The position numbers were made by a program, and so were the translations under genes. The notes under the pieces are model-generated. The model saw only the letters and a program-made list of their open reading frames with translations. It was not told the origin of the DNA and did no database searches. A DNA stretch of 28,121 bases, from contig UROX01000009.1 of assembly GCA_900549685.1 (NCBI GenBank), positions 1 through 28,121 of the forward strand, read 5' to 3'. The stretch's first letter is position 1, and every line of letters starts with the position of its first letter. The DNA is from an uncultured Alistipes sp. GTDB lineage: Bacteria; Bacteroidota; Bacteroidia; Bacteroidales; Rikenellaceae. This document shows positions 8,398 through 16,348 of this stretch, in pieces.

Positions 8398-9684
8398 ATG
8401 GAAATCGTCATCATCATCGGGCTGATCCTGCTCAACGGCATCCTGTCGATGTCCGAGATCGCCATGGTATCGGCCCGCCGCTCCCGGCTCGAAACCGATG
8501 CCAAACGCGGCAGCAAAGCGGCACGTACCGCCCTCGATCTGGCCAACGCTCCCGACACCTTCCTATCGACCATCCAAATCGGCATCACGCTTATCGGCAT
8601 CCTCACCGGACTCTATTCGGGCGAAGCGCTCGCCCGGCACCTGGCCGTCCCGCTCGCCAAAATACCGTGGCTGGCACCCCATGCCGCGACCGTCGCACAG
8701 GTGCTTATCGTCGTCGCGGCGACCTACCTGACGCTGATTTTCGGCGAACTGGTTCCCAAGCGGATCGGTATGAGCGCGGCGGAACGGGTAGCCAAACTGG
8801 TGGCCCGCCCGATGGACATGCTCTCGAAAATCGCCCTGCCGTTCGTCTGGCTGCTGTCGAAAAGCACGGCCGGCACGATGCGTCTGCTGGACATCGACAC
8901 GTCAGGCAACGGCAAAGTCACCGAAGACGAAATCAAGGCCATCATCCAGGAAGGCGCCGAAGGAGGCGAGATACAGGAGGTGGAACAGGATATCGTCGAA
9001 CGGGTATTCAATCTGGGCGACCGCAACGTGGGGTCGATCATGACCCACCGCAGCGAACTGGTGTGGCTCGATCCCGGCTTCACGAACGAACGCATCGAGC
9101 AGACCGTTCGGGAGAACCTGTTCAGCGTCTATCCCGTGGCCGAGCGGACACTCGACTGCATTGCCGGCGTCGTCTACCTCAAAGACATGTTCGGGCGGCT
9201 GAACGAAGCGGACTTTTCCCTCGCCCGCATCGTCCGCCCCCCGCAATATTTTCCCGAAAACCTCAGCGTATACAATGCCCTCGAACAGATGCGCTCCTCC
9301 GGCGACCGCTACGGCATCGTTACCGACGAATTCGGCAGCATCGAAGGCATCGTCACGCTCAAAGACATCCTCAAGGCCCTCATCGGCACCATACCCGAGG
9401 CAGGCGAGGAGCGGGAAATCGTACTTCGCGAAGACGGCACGCTGCTCATCGACGGCCAGTTGTCGTTCTACGACTTCCTGGCCCACTTCGATCTGGAAGG
9501 ATTGTACAACGACTACAACTACAACACACTCAGCGGACTGATCCTCGAAGAACTGAAACACATCCCGCACACGGGCGAAAAACTTTCATGGCACGATTTC
9601 GATTTCGAAATCGTCGATATGGACGCCGCACGGATCGACAAGGTGCTCGTCACGCTGAACCGCGACGCCCGACAGAAGGAATAA
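8398..9684 (+). CDS. CorC/HlyC-type CNNM membrane protein with CBS domains
   Basis: A 428-aa inner-membrane protein of the CNNM/CorB-CorC (older name hemolysin C, TlyC) family, which is linked to Mg2+ and Co2+ efflux or homeostasis. The N-terminal DUF21/CNNM domain (about 1-185) has hydrophobic segments at about 1-18, 60-80 and 100-125, with the hallmark FGELVPKRIG after the last of these. A CBS-domain pair occupies about 210-330 (VGSIMTHRSELVWLD; YGIVTDEFGSIEGIVTLKD). A C-terminal CorC_HlyC domain spans about 340-425. Length and order are those of a complete family member. It has no operon partner: its upstream neighbour is divergent and a spacer of about 565 bp follows. The ion transported cannot be read from the sequence. 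The haemolysin name is historical. Confidence 0.88.
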   Translation: MEIVIIIGLILLNGILSMSEIAMVSARRSRLETDAKRGSKAARTALDLANAPDTFLSTIQIGITLIGILTGLYSGEALARHLAVPLAKIPWLAPHAATVAQVLIVVAATYLTLIFGELVPKRIGMSAAERVAKLVARPMDMLSKIALPFVWLLSKSTAGTMRLLDIDTSGNGKVTEDEIKAIIQEGAEGGEIQEVEQDIVERVFNLGDRNVGSIMTHRSELVWLDPGFTNERIEQTVRENLFSVYPVAERTLDCIAGVVYLKDMFGRLNEADFSLARIVRPPQYFPENLSVYNALEQMRSSGDRYGIVTDEFGSIEGIVTLKDILKALIGTIPEAGEEREIVLREDGTLLIDGQLSFYDFLAHFDLEGLYNDYNYNTLSGLILEELKHIPHTGEKLSWHDFDFEIVDMDAARIDKVLVTLNRDARQKE

Positions 9685-10232
9685 TCCGTACGAATATCCG
9701 CCGTTCCGATATACGGAAGAGCCGAAACGCAACCCGCACCGGTGGGTACTGTCCGATTTCCGCCTCCTGTCGGCGCGACGGCGATGTCCTCTGTCCGGCG
9801 ACAGTTGGCGCACATTCCGATTTTCCCTTTGTCTATTTTGCCGAAGGCGACGTTCGAACAGAGCGCACAGCGCTGCGAACATCCGGCATTTTCGAACCGG
9901 GACCACGAAACAGAAAAACAGCAGAAACGTTTTTCCGACGGAATACGGCCTCGACGTCGCTTTCGTCAGCCTTTCGGAGCGACGGAAGAACAGACGCTCT
10001 CGCTCCGATGCTCCGCAGCGAATCATCCCGGACCGGAACGAACGCGCCCGTAGGGACAGTCTAACACGCACTCCGCCACGGCAGCCCCGCAGTCGGGGAA
10101 ACGGTCGGGCACAAACCTCCGCCCGCCCACGGCAACCTCTCCGACAGTTTCCGGCAATTCTCCGAAACGGCGAGCGAACACGCGCCCCGATCCATCGCCA
10201 CGGATTTCGACGAAAGCAGCCAGTCCGGCGAC
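9685..10232. other. Spacer with no supported gene
   Basis: About 550 bp between the CNNM gene and the mtnA terminator. A weak imperfect stem (TCCGT at 9685, ATATC near 9694, pairing with GATATACGGA near 9708) might help end the CNNM transcript, but it has no T-run. Beyond it I see no domain-bearing frame, tRNA or repeat. Confidence 0.55.
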
Positions 10233-10256
10233 AAAAAACGGCAGAATGCCTACCGT
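10233..10256 (-). terminator. Intrinsic terminator overlapping the end of mtnA
   Basis: On the minus strand ACGGTAG and CTGCCGT form a 7-bp stem (one G-T wobble) around a 5-nt loop, followed directly by a run of T (plus-strand A-run 10233-10238). The stem includes the mtnA stop codon. Confidence 0.7.
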
Positions 10257-11323
10257 CCGAACCACTCCGCAAAACAGGCGTCGTAGGGAGGACGTGCAAT
10301 GCCCCGCTCGGTGATGATCGCCGTAATGAGTTCGTGCGGCGTCACATCGAAAGCCGGATTGTAGACCTTCACGTCGCGGGGCGCCATCCGCCGGGCATAC
10401 CACATTTCGGTCACCTCTTCGGGCGCACGCTCTTCGATGACGATCCGCTCGCCGGAGGGACACTCCATGTCGATTGTCGAAACGGGACCGAGCACATAGA
10501 ACGGAATGCCGTAATGACGGGCCAGCACGGCCAGCCCCGACGTCCCGACCTTATTGGCCGCATCGCCGTTGGCCGCCACGCGGTCGCACCCGACCAGCAC
10601 GGCCTGCACCCATCCCCGGCTCATCACCAGCGAGGCCATGTTGTCGCAGATAAGCGTCACGTCCACACCCGCCCGCTGCAACTCGCAGGCCGTGAGCCGG
10701 GCACCCTGCAACAGGGGGCGCGTCTCATCGGCATAGACCTTGAATCCGTATCCTGCACGTAAGCCCGTATAGATCGGAGCCAGCGCCGTCCCGTATTCAG
10801 AGGCGGCCAGATGCCCGGCGTTGCAATGCGTCAGCAGCCCCATGCCCGGCCGGAGCAGCGACAGGCCGTACTCCCCTATCCGGCGACAGGCCGCGGCATC
10901 CTCGTCGCGGATCGCATCGGCTTCACGGCGCATCCGTTCGAGCAAATCCTCCGGAGAAAGATCGCGACACCGCAGCACGCAACGCTCCATCCGCTCGACG
11001 GCGGCTTTCAGATTGACCGCCGTGGGCCGGGACGAAACCAGATATTCGGCCGTGCGGCGAAACATCCGCAGAAAACCGTCGAAACCGTCCGCCGCCGCAC
11101 CGGCTCTCCGGCAGCAGACATACATGCCGTAGGCCGCCGTCACGCCGATGGCCGGCGCCCCGCGCACCCGGAGTCGGTAAATCGCCTCGTAAATATCCTC
11201 TGCCGTGCGCAACCGCACATACGCCGTTTCGTCCGGCAGACGGGTCTGGTCCAAAATCACCACTTCCGCCGCCTCGTCGTCGAGACGGACGGTCCTAAAA
11301 TCGGCTAACGGATCGTTCTTCAT
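10250..11323 (-). CDS. mtnA: S-methyl-5-thioribose-1-phosphate isomerase
   Basis: This enzyme converts 5-methylthioribose 1-phosphate (an aldose phosphate) to methylthioribulose 1-phosphate in methionine salvage. The 357-aa protein has the family landmarks: RGAPAIG at 54-60, the catalytic cysteine in LTHCNAGHLA (C167), the catalytic aspartate in VGCDRVAANGD (D247) and the following NKVGT segment. These separate it from eIF2B-alpha-like relatives that lack the Cys/Asp pair. No other methionine-salvage gene (mtnK, mtnB, mtnD or a phosphorylase) is in the window. It may therefore act with unlinked genes, or as the isomerase of a 5-deoxyribose/methylthioribose phosphate disposal shunt; the latter is inference. 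The gene is monocistronic, between a TATCTTTG promoter and a terminator that overlaps its stop. Confidence 0.93.
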   Translation of the reverse strand: MKNDPLADFRTVRLDDEAAEVVILDQTRLPDETAYVRLRTAEDIYEAIYRLRVRGAPAIGVTAAYGMYVCCRRAGAAADGFDGFLRMFRRTAEYLVSSRPTAVNLKAAVERMERCVLRCRDLSPEDLLERMRREADAIRDEDAAACRRIGEYGLSLLRPGMGLLTHCNAGHLAASEYGTALAPIYTGLRAGYGFKVYADETRPLLQGARLTACELQRAGVDVTLICDNMASLVMSRGWVQAVLVGCDRVAANGDAANKVGTSGLAVLARHYGIPFYVLGPVSTIDMECPSGERIVIEERAPEEVTEMWYARRMAPRDVKVYNPAFDVTPHELITAIITERGIARPPYDACFAEWFGR

Positions 11324-11353
11324 ACGCTATCGGATTATCGTTCGCACCGAAGG

Positions 11354-11361
11354 CAAAGATA
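11354..11361 (-). promoter_or_regulatory. mtnA promoter, -7 box
   Basis: TATCTTTG on the minus strand matches TAnnTTTG and ends 30 bp before the mtnA start codon. No clear TTTG is visible at the -33 position. Confidence 0.58.
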
Positions 11362-11714
11362 CGTTTTTCCGACGGCAATTCCACAGACACCGACGAAACA
11401 GCCTGTCATTAACTGTCCGTATGCCACAACCGGAACATTCTCGGAATCCGCGGCCGAACACGAGGCACGAAAAGACCGCCTTCCGGACCGCAGACCGCAC
11501 CGGACCCGATCCGTCCCGACCGAACCTCCGATCCGTCCGGCTCGGACGAGGTCACGGCGGAAACGAGACCGCGGCGGAAACGAGACCGCGGCAGGGAACC
11601 GCAAACATCCCGTTTATCGGAAGCATCCGGCAACCGACCGACAGGACAGAACGATCCGAAACCGTTTCCCCTTTTTGCCCGCATCATCCGTGCGTTCTTC
11701 TCCGAAAATCCGCA
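11362..11714. other. Spacer between mtnA and the nfnB-like gene
   Basis: About 350 bp with no recognisable gene. It contains the 17-bp tandem duplication listed separately, and otherwise G+C-rich sequence with many CGGA/TCCG words. Confidence 0.5.
11555..11592. repeat. 17-bp tandem repeat, two full copies
   Basis: The unit CGGCGGAAACGAGACCG occurs twice head to tail (11555-11571 and 11572-11588), followed by the first four bases of a third copy. It lies in non-coding DNA. Confidence 0.85.
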
Positions 11715-11760
11715 TACGAAAAACGGCCGCCCGAGGATGACCGGGCAGCCGTTTTTCGTA
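11715..11760 (-). terminator. Intrinsic terminator of the nfnAB-like operon
   Basis: Arms TACGAAAAACGGC and GCCGTTTTTCGTA (13 bp), extended by a further 5 bp (GCCCG/CGGGC) across one C-A mismatch, enclose an 8-nt loop. On the minus strand the distal arm carries TTTTT. It begins 15 bp beyond the stop of the nfnB-like gene. Confidence 0.85.
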
Positions 11761-11775
11761 TCGGAAGGTTCGGAA

Positions 11776-13167
11776 TCAGCTCCGACTCCGGATATATTCG
11801 TCGATTGCACGGGCTGCCTTGCGTCCGGCACCCATCGCGAGGATAACCGTGGCGGCTCCGGTCACGGCATCGCCGCCGGCGAAAATTCCCTCGCGCGAGG
11901 TCTGTCCTTTCTCCTCGTCGGCGACCAGACAGCCCCGACGGTTGGTCTCCAGCCCCCGCGTCGTCGAAGCGATCAACGGGTTGGGCGAAGTACCGAGCGC
12001 CATGATGACCACGTCGCACTCGATGTCGAACTCCGATCCCGGCACGGCCACCGGCGACCGACGGCCCGAAGCATCGGGTTCGCCCAGCTCCATCCGCACG
12101 CAACGGATACCGCGCACCCAGCCTTTCTCGTCGCCCAGCACTTCGACGGGGTTGGTCAGCATATCGAAAACGATCCCCTCCTGCCGCGCATGGTGCACTT
12201 CCTCGGCACGGGCGGGCAGCTCGGCCTCGCTGCGGCGGTAGACGATGTGGGCCTGCGCACCCAGACGGGCAGCCGTCCGCACCGCATCCATCGCCACGTT
12301 GCCGCCGCCCACGACGACGACACGCTGTCCAACATAGATCGGCGTATCGTACCGGTCGTCATAGGCCTTCATCAGGTTGGCCCGCGTCAGGAACTCGTTG
12401 GCCGAGAACACGCCGTTGAAATTCTCGCCGGGAATACCCATGAAACGGGGCAGCCCCGCTCCGGACCCGATGAAGACGGCCGAATATCCCTCTTCGTCGA
12501 GCAGCGAATCGACCGTTACCGTATGGCCGACGATCACGTCGGTCTCGATCTCCACGCCCAGTCGTTCGACATTCTCGATCTCGCGGGCCACGATCTCGTC
12601 CTTAGGCAGACGGAATTCGGGGATACCGTACTGCAACACGCCTCCGGCCTTGTGCAGCGCCTCAAAAATCTTGACGCCGTAGCCCATCTTAGCCAAATCC
12701 GACGCACAGGCCAGACCGGCGGGTCCGCTGCCGATCACGGCCACTTTCTTGCCGTTCGGCTCGACCGGGGCGGCGGCTTCCGCTCCGTTGGCGAGGCTCC
12801 AGTCGCCCACGAAGCGTTCGATCTTGCCGATAGCGACCGCTTCGCCCTTGACGCCCAGCACACAGGCACCCTCGCACTGGGTCTCCTGCGGACACACGCG
12901 GCCGCAGACCGACGGCAGCGAGCTGTCGAGCGAAATGATGCGGGCGGCCTCGGCGAAATCGCCTTCGCGCACCCGTTCGATGAACTGCGGTATGCGCAGC
13001 GACACGGGGCAGTGTTCCACGCAGCGCGGCTTCTTGCAGCCCAGACAGCGGCTCGCTTCGAGCTGGGCCTCGTGCAGGTCGTAACCGTGACAGACCTCTT
13101 CGAAATTGGTGACCCTCACCAGAGGGTCCTGTTCCCGGACGGGAACGCGGGGTATTTTGTTTGCCAT
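11776..13167 (-). CDS. NADPH-dependent oxidoreductase, NfnB/GltD-like subunit
   Basis: A 463-aa flavoprotein of the glutamate synthase small-subunit family, the type paired with an NfnA/SudB-like partner. The N-terminal adrenodoxin-like domain carries two cysteine sets for [4Fe-4S] clusters (C41, C44, C49, C53 and C88, C92, C98, C102). A dinucleotide fold follows with GSGPAG at 146-151 for FAD, then a second with VVVGGGNVAMDA near 285 for NADPH. The C-terminal GIFAGGDAVTGA motif closes the FAD site. No glutamate synthase large subunit is nearby, and an NfnA-like gene sits directly upstream. An electron-bifurcating or sulfide-dehydrogenase-like NADH:ferredoxin:NADP complex is therefore more likely than glutamate synthesis. 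I chose MANKIPRVPV at 13167; an ATG at 13206 would add 13 poorly family-like residues. Confidence 0.9.
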   Translation of the reverse strand: MANKIPRVPVREQDPLVRVTNFEEVCHGYDLHEAQLEASRCLGCKKPRCVEHCPVSLRIPQFIERVREGDFAEAARIISLDSSLPSVCGRVCPQETQCEGACVLGVKGEAVAIGKIERFVGDWSLANGAEAAAPVEPNGKKVAVIGSGPAGLACASDLAKMGYGVKIFEALHKAGGVLQYGIPEFRLPKDEIVAREIENVERLGVEIETDVIVGHTVTVDSLLDEEGYSAVFIGSGAGLPRFMGIPGENFNGVFSANEFLTRANLMKAYDDRYDTPIYVGQRVVVVGGGNVAMDAVRTAARLGAQAHIVYRRSEAELPARAEEVHHARQEGIVFDMLTNPVEVLGDEKGWVRGIRCVRMELGEPDASGRRSPVAVPGSEFDIECDVVIMALGTSPNPLIASTTRGLETNRRGCLVADEEKGQTSREGIFAGGDAVTGAATVILAMGAGRKAARAIDEYIRSRS

Positions 13168-13221
13168 TGCTTTTGCTTCTAAAAACGCACGTCCGACGGA
13201 ACGCACGGTTCGGATTCGTAA

Positions 13222-14106
13222 TTAACGGTCGAGACCCACCTTGCAGACATGCCCTTCGGCCCTTTCCTGCTCGATTTTCGCCTTGCGGCTCTCGATGGTG
13301 CGGTACATGCCCTGACGGCGCATCGCTTCGTCGAAATCGACTTCGTGTCCGTCGAATTCGGGTCCGTCCACGCACGTGAAACGCGTCTTTCCGCCCACCG
13401 TCACGCGGCAGGCCCCGCACATCCCTGTACCGTCCACCATCAGCGTATTGAGACTCACGATTGTCTTGATGCCGTACTCGCGCGTCGTGGCGGCGACGAA
13501 TTTCATCATAATCATCGGCCCGATGGCGATCACCTCGTCGTAATGTTTACCCTGTTTGTCGATCAGATCGCGGATCAGGTCCGTCACCAGTCCGTGGAAT
13601 CCGGCGCTGCCGTCGTCGGTAGCCACGTAAAGATTGCCGGCCACGGCTTCCATCCGTTCGGTGAAGATCAGCGTATCTTTGTTCTTGGCCCCTACGATCA
13701 CGTCGGCCTGCACACCGTGCTCGGCCAGCCATTTGACCTGCGGATAGACCGGAGCGGTTCCCACGCCGCCGGCCACGAACAGGATTTTCCTGGAACGCAG
13801 CGCCTCGACGGGTTCGTGCACGAAATCGGACGGACGGCCCAGCGGACCGGCGAAATCGGCCAGAGCGTCGCCGACCTCCATTTCGCACAGTTTTTTCGTC
13901 GAATAACCCACCGTCTGCGTTACGATGGTCACCCATCCCTGTTGGGCGTCATAGTCGGCTATGGTCAGCGGAATCCGCTCCCCTTTCTCATCCAGCCGGA
14001 CGATGATGAACTGTCCCGGCCGGGCCGAGCGGGCCACCCGCGGAGCCTCGATATTCATCAGATAAATATTCGGCGCGAGCAGCTCTTTCTTTAAAATTCG
14101 ATACAT
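13222..14106 (-). CDS. NfnA/SudB-like FAD and [2Fe-2S] NAD-binding subunit
   Basis: A 294-aa ferredoxin:NADP+ reductase-type protein related to NfnA, the sulfide dehydrogenase beta subunit and PyrK. The N-terminal FAD-binding beta-barrel spans about 1-95 (PGQFIIVRL; RIPLTIADYD), followed by an NAD-binding fold with VAGGVGTAPVYP at 111-122. The C-terminal iron-sulfur segment reads VDGTGMCGAC near 224-233, with further Cys at 245. Asp225, C230, C233 and C245 are candidate ligands, as in NfnA, where one ligand is Asp. With the gene 54 bp downstream it should form the two-subunit transhydrogenase-type flavoprotein that moves electrons between NADH, NADPH and ferredoxin. The ATG at 14106 gives the usual MYRIL(K)KE N-terminus. 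Confidence 0.9.
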   Translation of the reverse strand: MYRILKKELLAPNIYLMNIEAPRVARSARPGQFIIVRLDEKGERIPLTIADYDAQQGWVTIVTQTVGYSTKKLCEMEVGDALADFAGPLGRPSDFVHEPVEALRSRKILFVAGGVGTAPVYPQVKWLAEHGVQADVIVGAKNKDTLIFTERMEAVAGNLYVATDDGSAGFHGLVTDLIRDLIDKQGKHYDEVIAIGPMIMMKFVAATTREYGIKTIVSLNTLMVDGTGMCGACRVTVGGKTRFTCVDGPEFDGHEVDFDEAMRRQGMYRTIESRKAKIEQERAEGHVCKVGLDR

Positions 14107-14162
14107 TTTCTTGTTTCTTATCTATTTGTCGTTTGGTCTTTCTTTCGTTGTGGCCTCTCCGC

Positions 14163-15251
14163 TCAACGTTCGGCGATATTGGCCGCCAGACGGATTTCGC
14201 GCATGGGTCGCGACGGATCGTTCACGATGAGCACGATGCGGTCCATCAGCCGGCCCGCCGGAGCGCCTTTCGTATCGAGCGTCACGACGAATGCGACCGA
14301 CTCGCCCGGAGCGACCGTCCGCGAAGCATCGAGCGTCGAGGATATCCTCGGTCCGGCCTTCATGTCGCGAATCGTCAGCGGCGTGCGTCCTTCGTTGGTC
14401 AGCGTGAACTCCCGCCGTAGTTTTTCCCCCGCCTTCTGGACGCCGAAGCTGTAATACTGCGAGGAAAAAGAGGCCCGGGGCGCATCGTCCGTTTCGGCTG
14501 CGGTCATCTGCGAGAAATCCTCGGTGGCGACGCCGGAAGCGGAAAAAACGGTCGTATCGACCTTTCCGCCGACCATCAGCGAGAACCGCTCGTTCAGCAC
14601 GCCCCAGCAATCGCTCTCACGCAAATCGTACGCGACGGTCATAACGCCTTTTCCGCCCGGAGCGAGCCGCTCTTCCGACAGGGAGACGTCGAAATACGGT
14701 TTGCGGTCGCGGTACACGACCGCAAGCGACAACGGCTGCAACGAAGCGTTATAGTACTCGATGGACGAGGTCTTCACCGTTCCCCTCGGCACATAGCCGA
14801 GATTCACCCGACTGGACGAGAACATCAGCTCTCCGCTGCGCAGAGGATACATTTCGTTCAACGACTGCGGTCGGGGCGTCACTTCGCCCGCGATAGTCAG
14901 CGTGTGCCGGACCTTTCCGCCGCCGCTATGGACGGTTATATCCTTGCGGAACGCGCCGGGACGACCCTCGGGATGGAACGTGATGCGGACCGTACCTTTG
15001 CCGCCCGGACGGACGGGTTCGCGGTCGTAACGGGGCGTCGTACATCCGCAGGAGACCTCGACCCGCTCGATCACCAACGGAATCTTTCCCGTGTTGGTAA
15101 ACTCGAAATCGTGCGAAACCGGCCCGTCCTCCTCGCGGATCGTCCCGAAATCGTACACAGCTCCCGTAAATTCCAACGCCGGCACCTGCGCCGCACCCAC
15201 GCAGACGAACAGGCAGCCCAGCCAAGCGATCATCCACCCTCTCGCATTCAT
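14163..15251 (-). CDS. Exported DUF1573 repeat protein
   Basis: A 362-aa protein with a signal peptide at 1 to about 21 (MNARGW, then a hydrophobic stretch ending VGAAQ) and three immunoglobulin-like segments. The first (about 27-125) is a clear DUF1573 unit: VYDFGTIREEDGPVSHDFEF, then CGCTTPRY and a GxRxGAFRK-type end. A second segment spans about 145-245. The third (about 265-360) again shows the pattern YYSFG then FTLTNEGRTPLTI. DUF1573 domains are common in exported Bacteroidetes proteins, and their molecular role is not established. The protein is predicted to be periplasmic or envelope-associated. The gene has its own promoter, and the nfnA-like gene follows 56 bp downstream on the same strand, so co-transcription is possible. 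A shorter start at Met7 would lose the positive n-region of the signal. Confidence 0.83.
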   Translation of the reverse strand: MNARGWMIAWLGCLFVCVGAAQVPALEFTGAVYDFGTIREEDGPVSHDFEFTNTGKIPLVIERVEVSCGCTTPRYDREPVRPGGKGTVRITFHPEGRPGAFRKDITVHSGGGKVRHTLTIAGEVTPRPQSLNEMYPLRSGELMFSSSRVNLGYVPRGTVKTSSIEYYNASLQPLSLAVVYRDRKPYFDVSLSEERLAPGGKGVMTVAYDLRESDCWGVLNERFSLMVGGKVDTTVFSASGVATEDFSQMTAAETDDAPRASFSSQYYSFGVQKAGEKLRREFTLTNEGRTPLTIRDMKAGPRISSTLDASRTVAPGESVAFVVTLDTKGAPAGRLMDRIVLIVNDPSRPMREIRLAANIAER

Positions 15252-15267
15252 CCTTCTCTTCGCGTTA

Positions 15268-15300
15268 CAAAACTACACAAACACAATGAATATTCACAAA
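15268..15300 (-). promoter_or_regulatory. Promoter of the DUF1573 gene
   Basis: On the minus strand TTTG (15300-15297) and TAGTTTTG (15275-15268, fits TAnnTTTG) are separated by 21 bp. They lie 16 bp before the DUF1573 start codon, in an A+T-rich gap after bioB. The predicted leader is very short. Confidence 0.7.
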
Positions 15301-15320
15301 TATTCAAGAATTTAAACACA

Positions 15321-16277
15321 TCAAAGCTCGAAACCCATGTTTTTCAACATCGCTTTATCCGTGTCGATATCCGATCCGGCGGTCGTCAGCAGATCGCCCA
15401 CGATCGAGGCGCTCACCCCGCAGGCGAACAGACGGGCTTCGAGATGTTTGATCCGGTTGCGTCCCCCGGCCAGCCGGATGTCGGCCTCGGGATTGACGAT
15501 ACGCATCATGGCCATCGTGCGCAGCACCTCGCTGTCGGTCAGCGGAGGGAGATTCTCGAGCCGCGTCCCCGGAATCGGGTTGAGCACGTTCACCGGAATC
15601 GACACGGCACCCGTATCGCGCACGGCCAGAGCGAATTCCACACGCTGCTCCTCCGACTCGCCCATGCCGATGATTCCTCCGCAGCAGACTTCCAGCCCCG
15701 CCTCGCGCGCCCATGCGATGGTCCGGAGCTTCTCCCCGGTCGTATGCGTCGAACAGAGCGTCGGGAAAAACGACGGCGCCGTCTCCAGATTGCAATGGTA
15801 ACGCTTCACGCCGCTCTCGCGGAGCCGCCGCAACTGTTCCCGATCCAGCAGACCGAGCGAGGCGCACAGCGAAATATCCGTCTCGGCGGCAATACGCCGG
15901 TAGATCGAACAGATCCGCTCCGTCTCGTCCTCCGAAAGCGTCCGGCCGCTCGTCACGAGCGAAAAACGCCGCACGCCCTTTCCCGCATTGTGCCGCGCTT
16001 CCTTGCAGGCGGCCTCTTCATCGACCAGCGGATAGACGTCGATGGCCGTCTTGTGGTATCGGGACTGGGCGCACCACTTGCAGTCCTCGCTGCAACGGCC
16101 GCTCCGGGCGTTCATGATCGAGCAGGTATCGAACCGTTTCCCCTGATAGCGGGTGCGGAGTCTCCCGGCCAGCGCACAGAGTTCGTCGTCGGACGTCGTG
16201 CGCAACAGTTCGAGCGTGCCGTCGTAATCCAAACGGTAGCCCCCGGCCAGTTCTTGTTCCAAATCGTCGATTTTCAT
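15321..16277 (-). CDS. bioB: Biotin synthase (radical SAM)
   Basis: This enzyme inserts sulfur into dethiobiotin to form biotin, the last step of the pathway. The 318-aa protein has the radical SAM CxxxCxxC motif (C62, C66, C69 in CSEDCKWCAQS) for the [4Fe-4S] cluster. Downstream residues line up with E. coli auxiliary-cluster ligands: C138 (SLCASLG, matching C128), C198/C199 (LEVCCGGIIGMGE, matching C188) and the arginine-bearing RLAGGRN. The position matching E. coli C97 is Ser106 (RRFSLVTSG), so the auxiliary site differs from the classic type. The gene is divergent from bioD over a shared control region, and a promoter for the next same-strand gene lies just after its stop. bioA, bioF and bioC/H are not in the window. 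Confidence 0.94.
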   Translation of the reverse strand: MKIDDLEQELAGGYRLDYDGTLELLRTTSDDELCALAGRLRTRYQGKRFDTCSIMNARSGRCSEDCKWCAQSRYHKTAIDVYPLVDEEAACKEARHNAGKGVRRFSLVTSGRTLSEDETERICSIYRRIAAETDISLCASLGLLDREQLRRLRESGVKRYHCNLETAPSFFPTLCSTHTTGEKLRTIAWAREAGLEVCCGGIIGMGESEEQRVEFALAVRDTGAVSIPVNVLNPIPGTRLENLPPLTDSEVLRTMAMMRIVNPEADIRLAGGRNRIKHLEARLFACGVSASIVGDLLTTAGSDIDTDKAMLKNMGFEL

Positions 16278-16289
16278 TCTCTTTTTTTA

Positions 16290-16321
16290 TTTGTATCCGT
16301 TGGACAAAGGTACTACTTTTG
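16290..16321 (+). promoter_or_regulatory. bioD promoter
   Basis: TTTG at 16290-16293 and TACTTTTG at 16314-16321 are 20 bp apart, ending 27 bp before the bioD ATG chosen here. The -7 box and the bioB -7 box form a 17-bp near-palindrome centred on base 16313. Confidence 0.75.
16305..16312 (-). promoter_or_regulatory. bioB promoter, -7 box
   Basis: TACCTTTG on the minus strand fits TAnnTTTG and ends 27 bp before the bioB ATG. It lies back to back with the bioD -7 box, one base apart. Confidence 0.7.
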
Positions 16322-16348
16322 GAACGAAATATTTTATTCCTCTCAGCT

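Noticed and set aside
8398..9684. Naming the CNNM protein a haemolysin
   Set aside because: The label is historical. The domain layout (DUF21, CBS pair, CorC_HlyC) points to ion transport or its control.
9880..9900. GGTTCGAAA-like sequence on the minus strand, reminiscent of a tRNA T-loop
   Set aside because: No acceptor, D or anticodon stems can be formed around it.
11776..13167. Interpretation as the glutamate synthase small subunit GltD
   Set aside because: The large subunit is absent and an NfnA-like gene lies next to it, which favours the Nfn/sulfide dehydrogenase type of complex.
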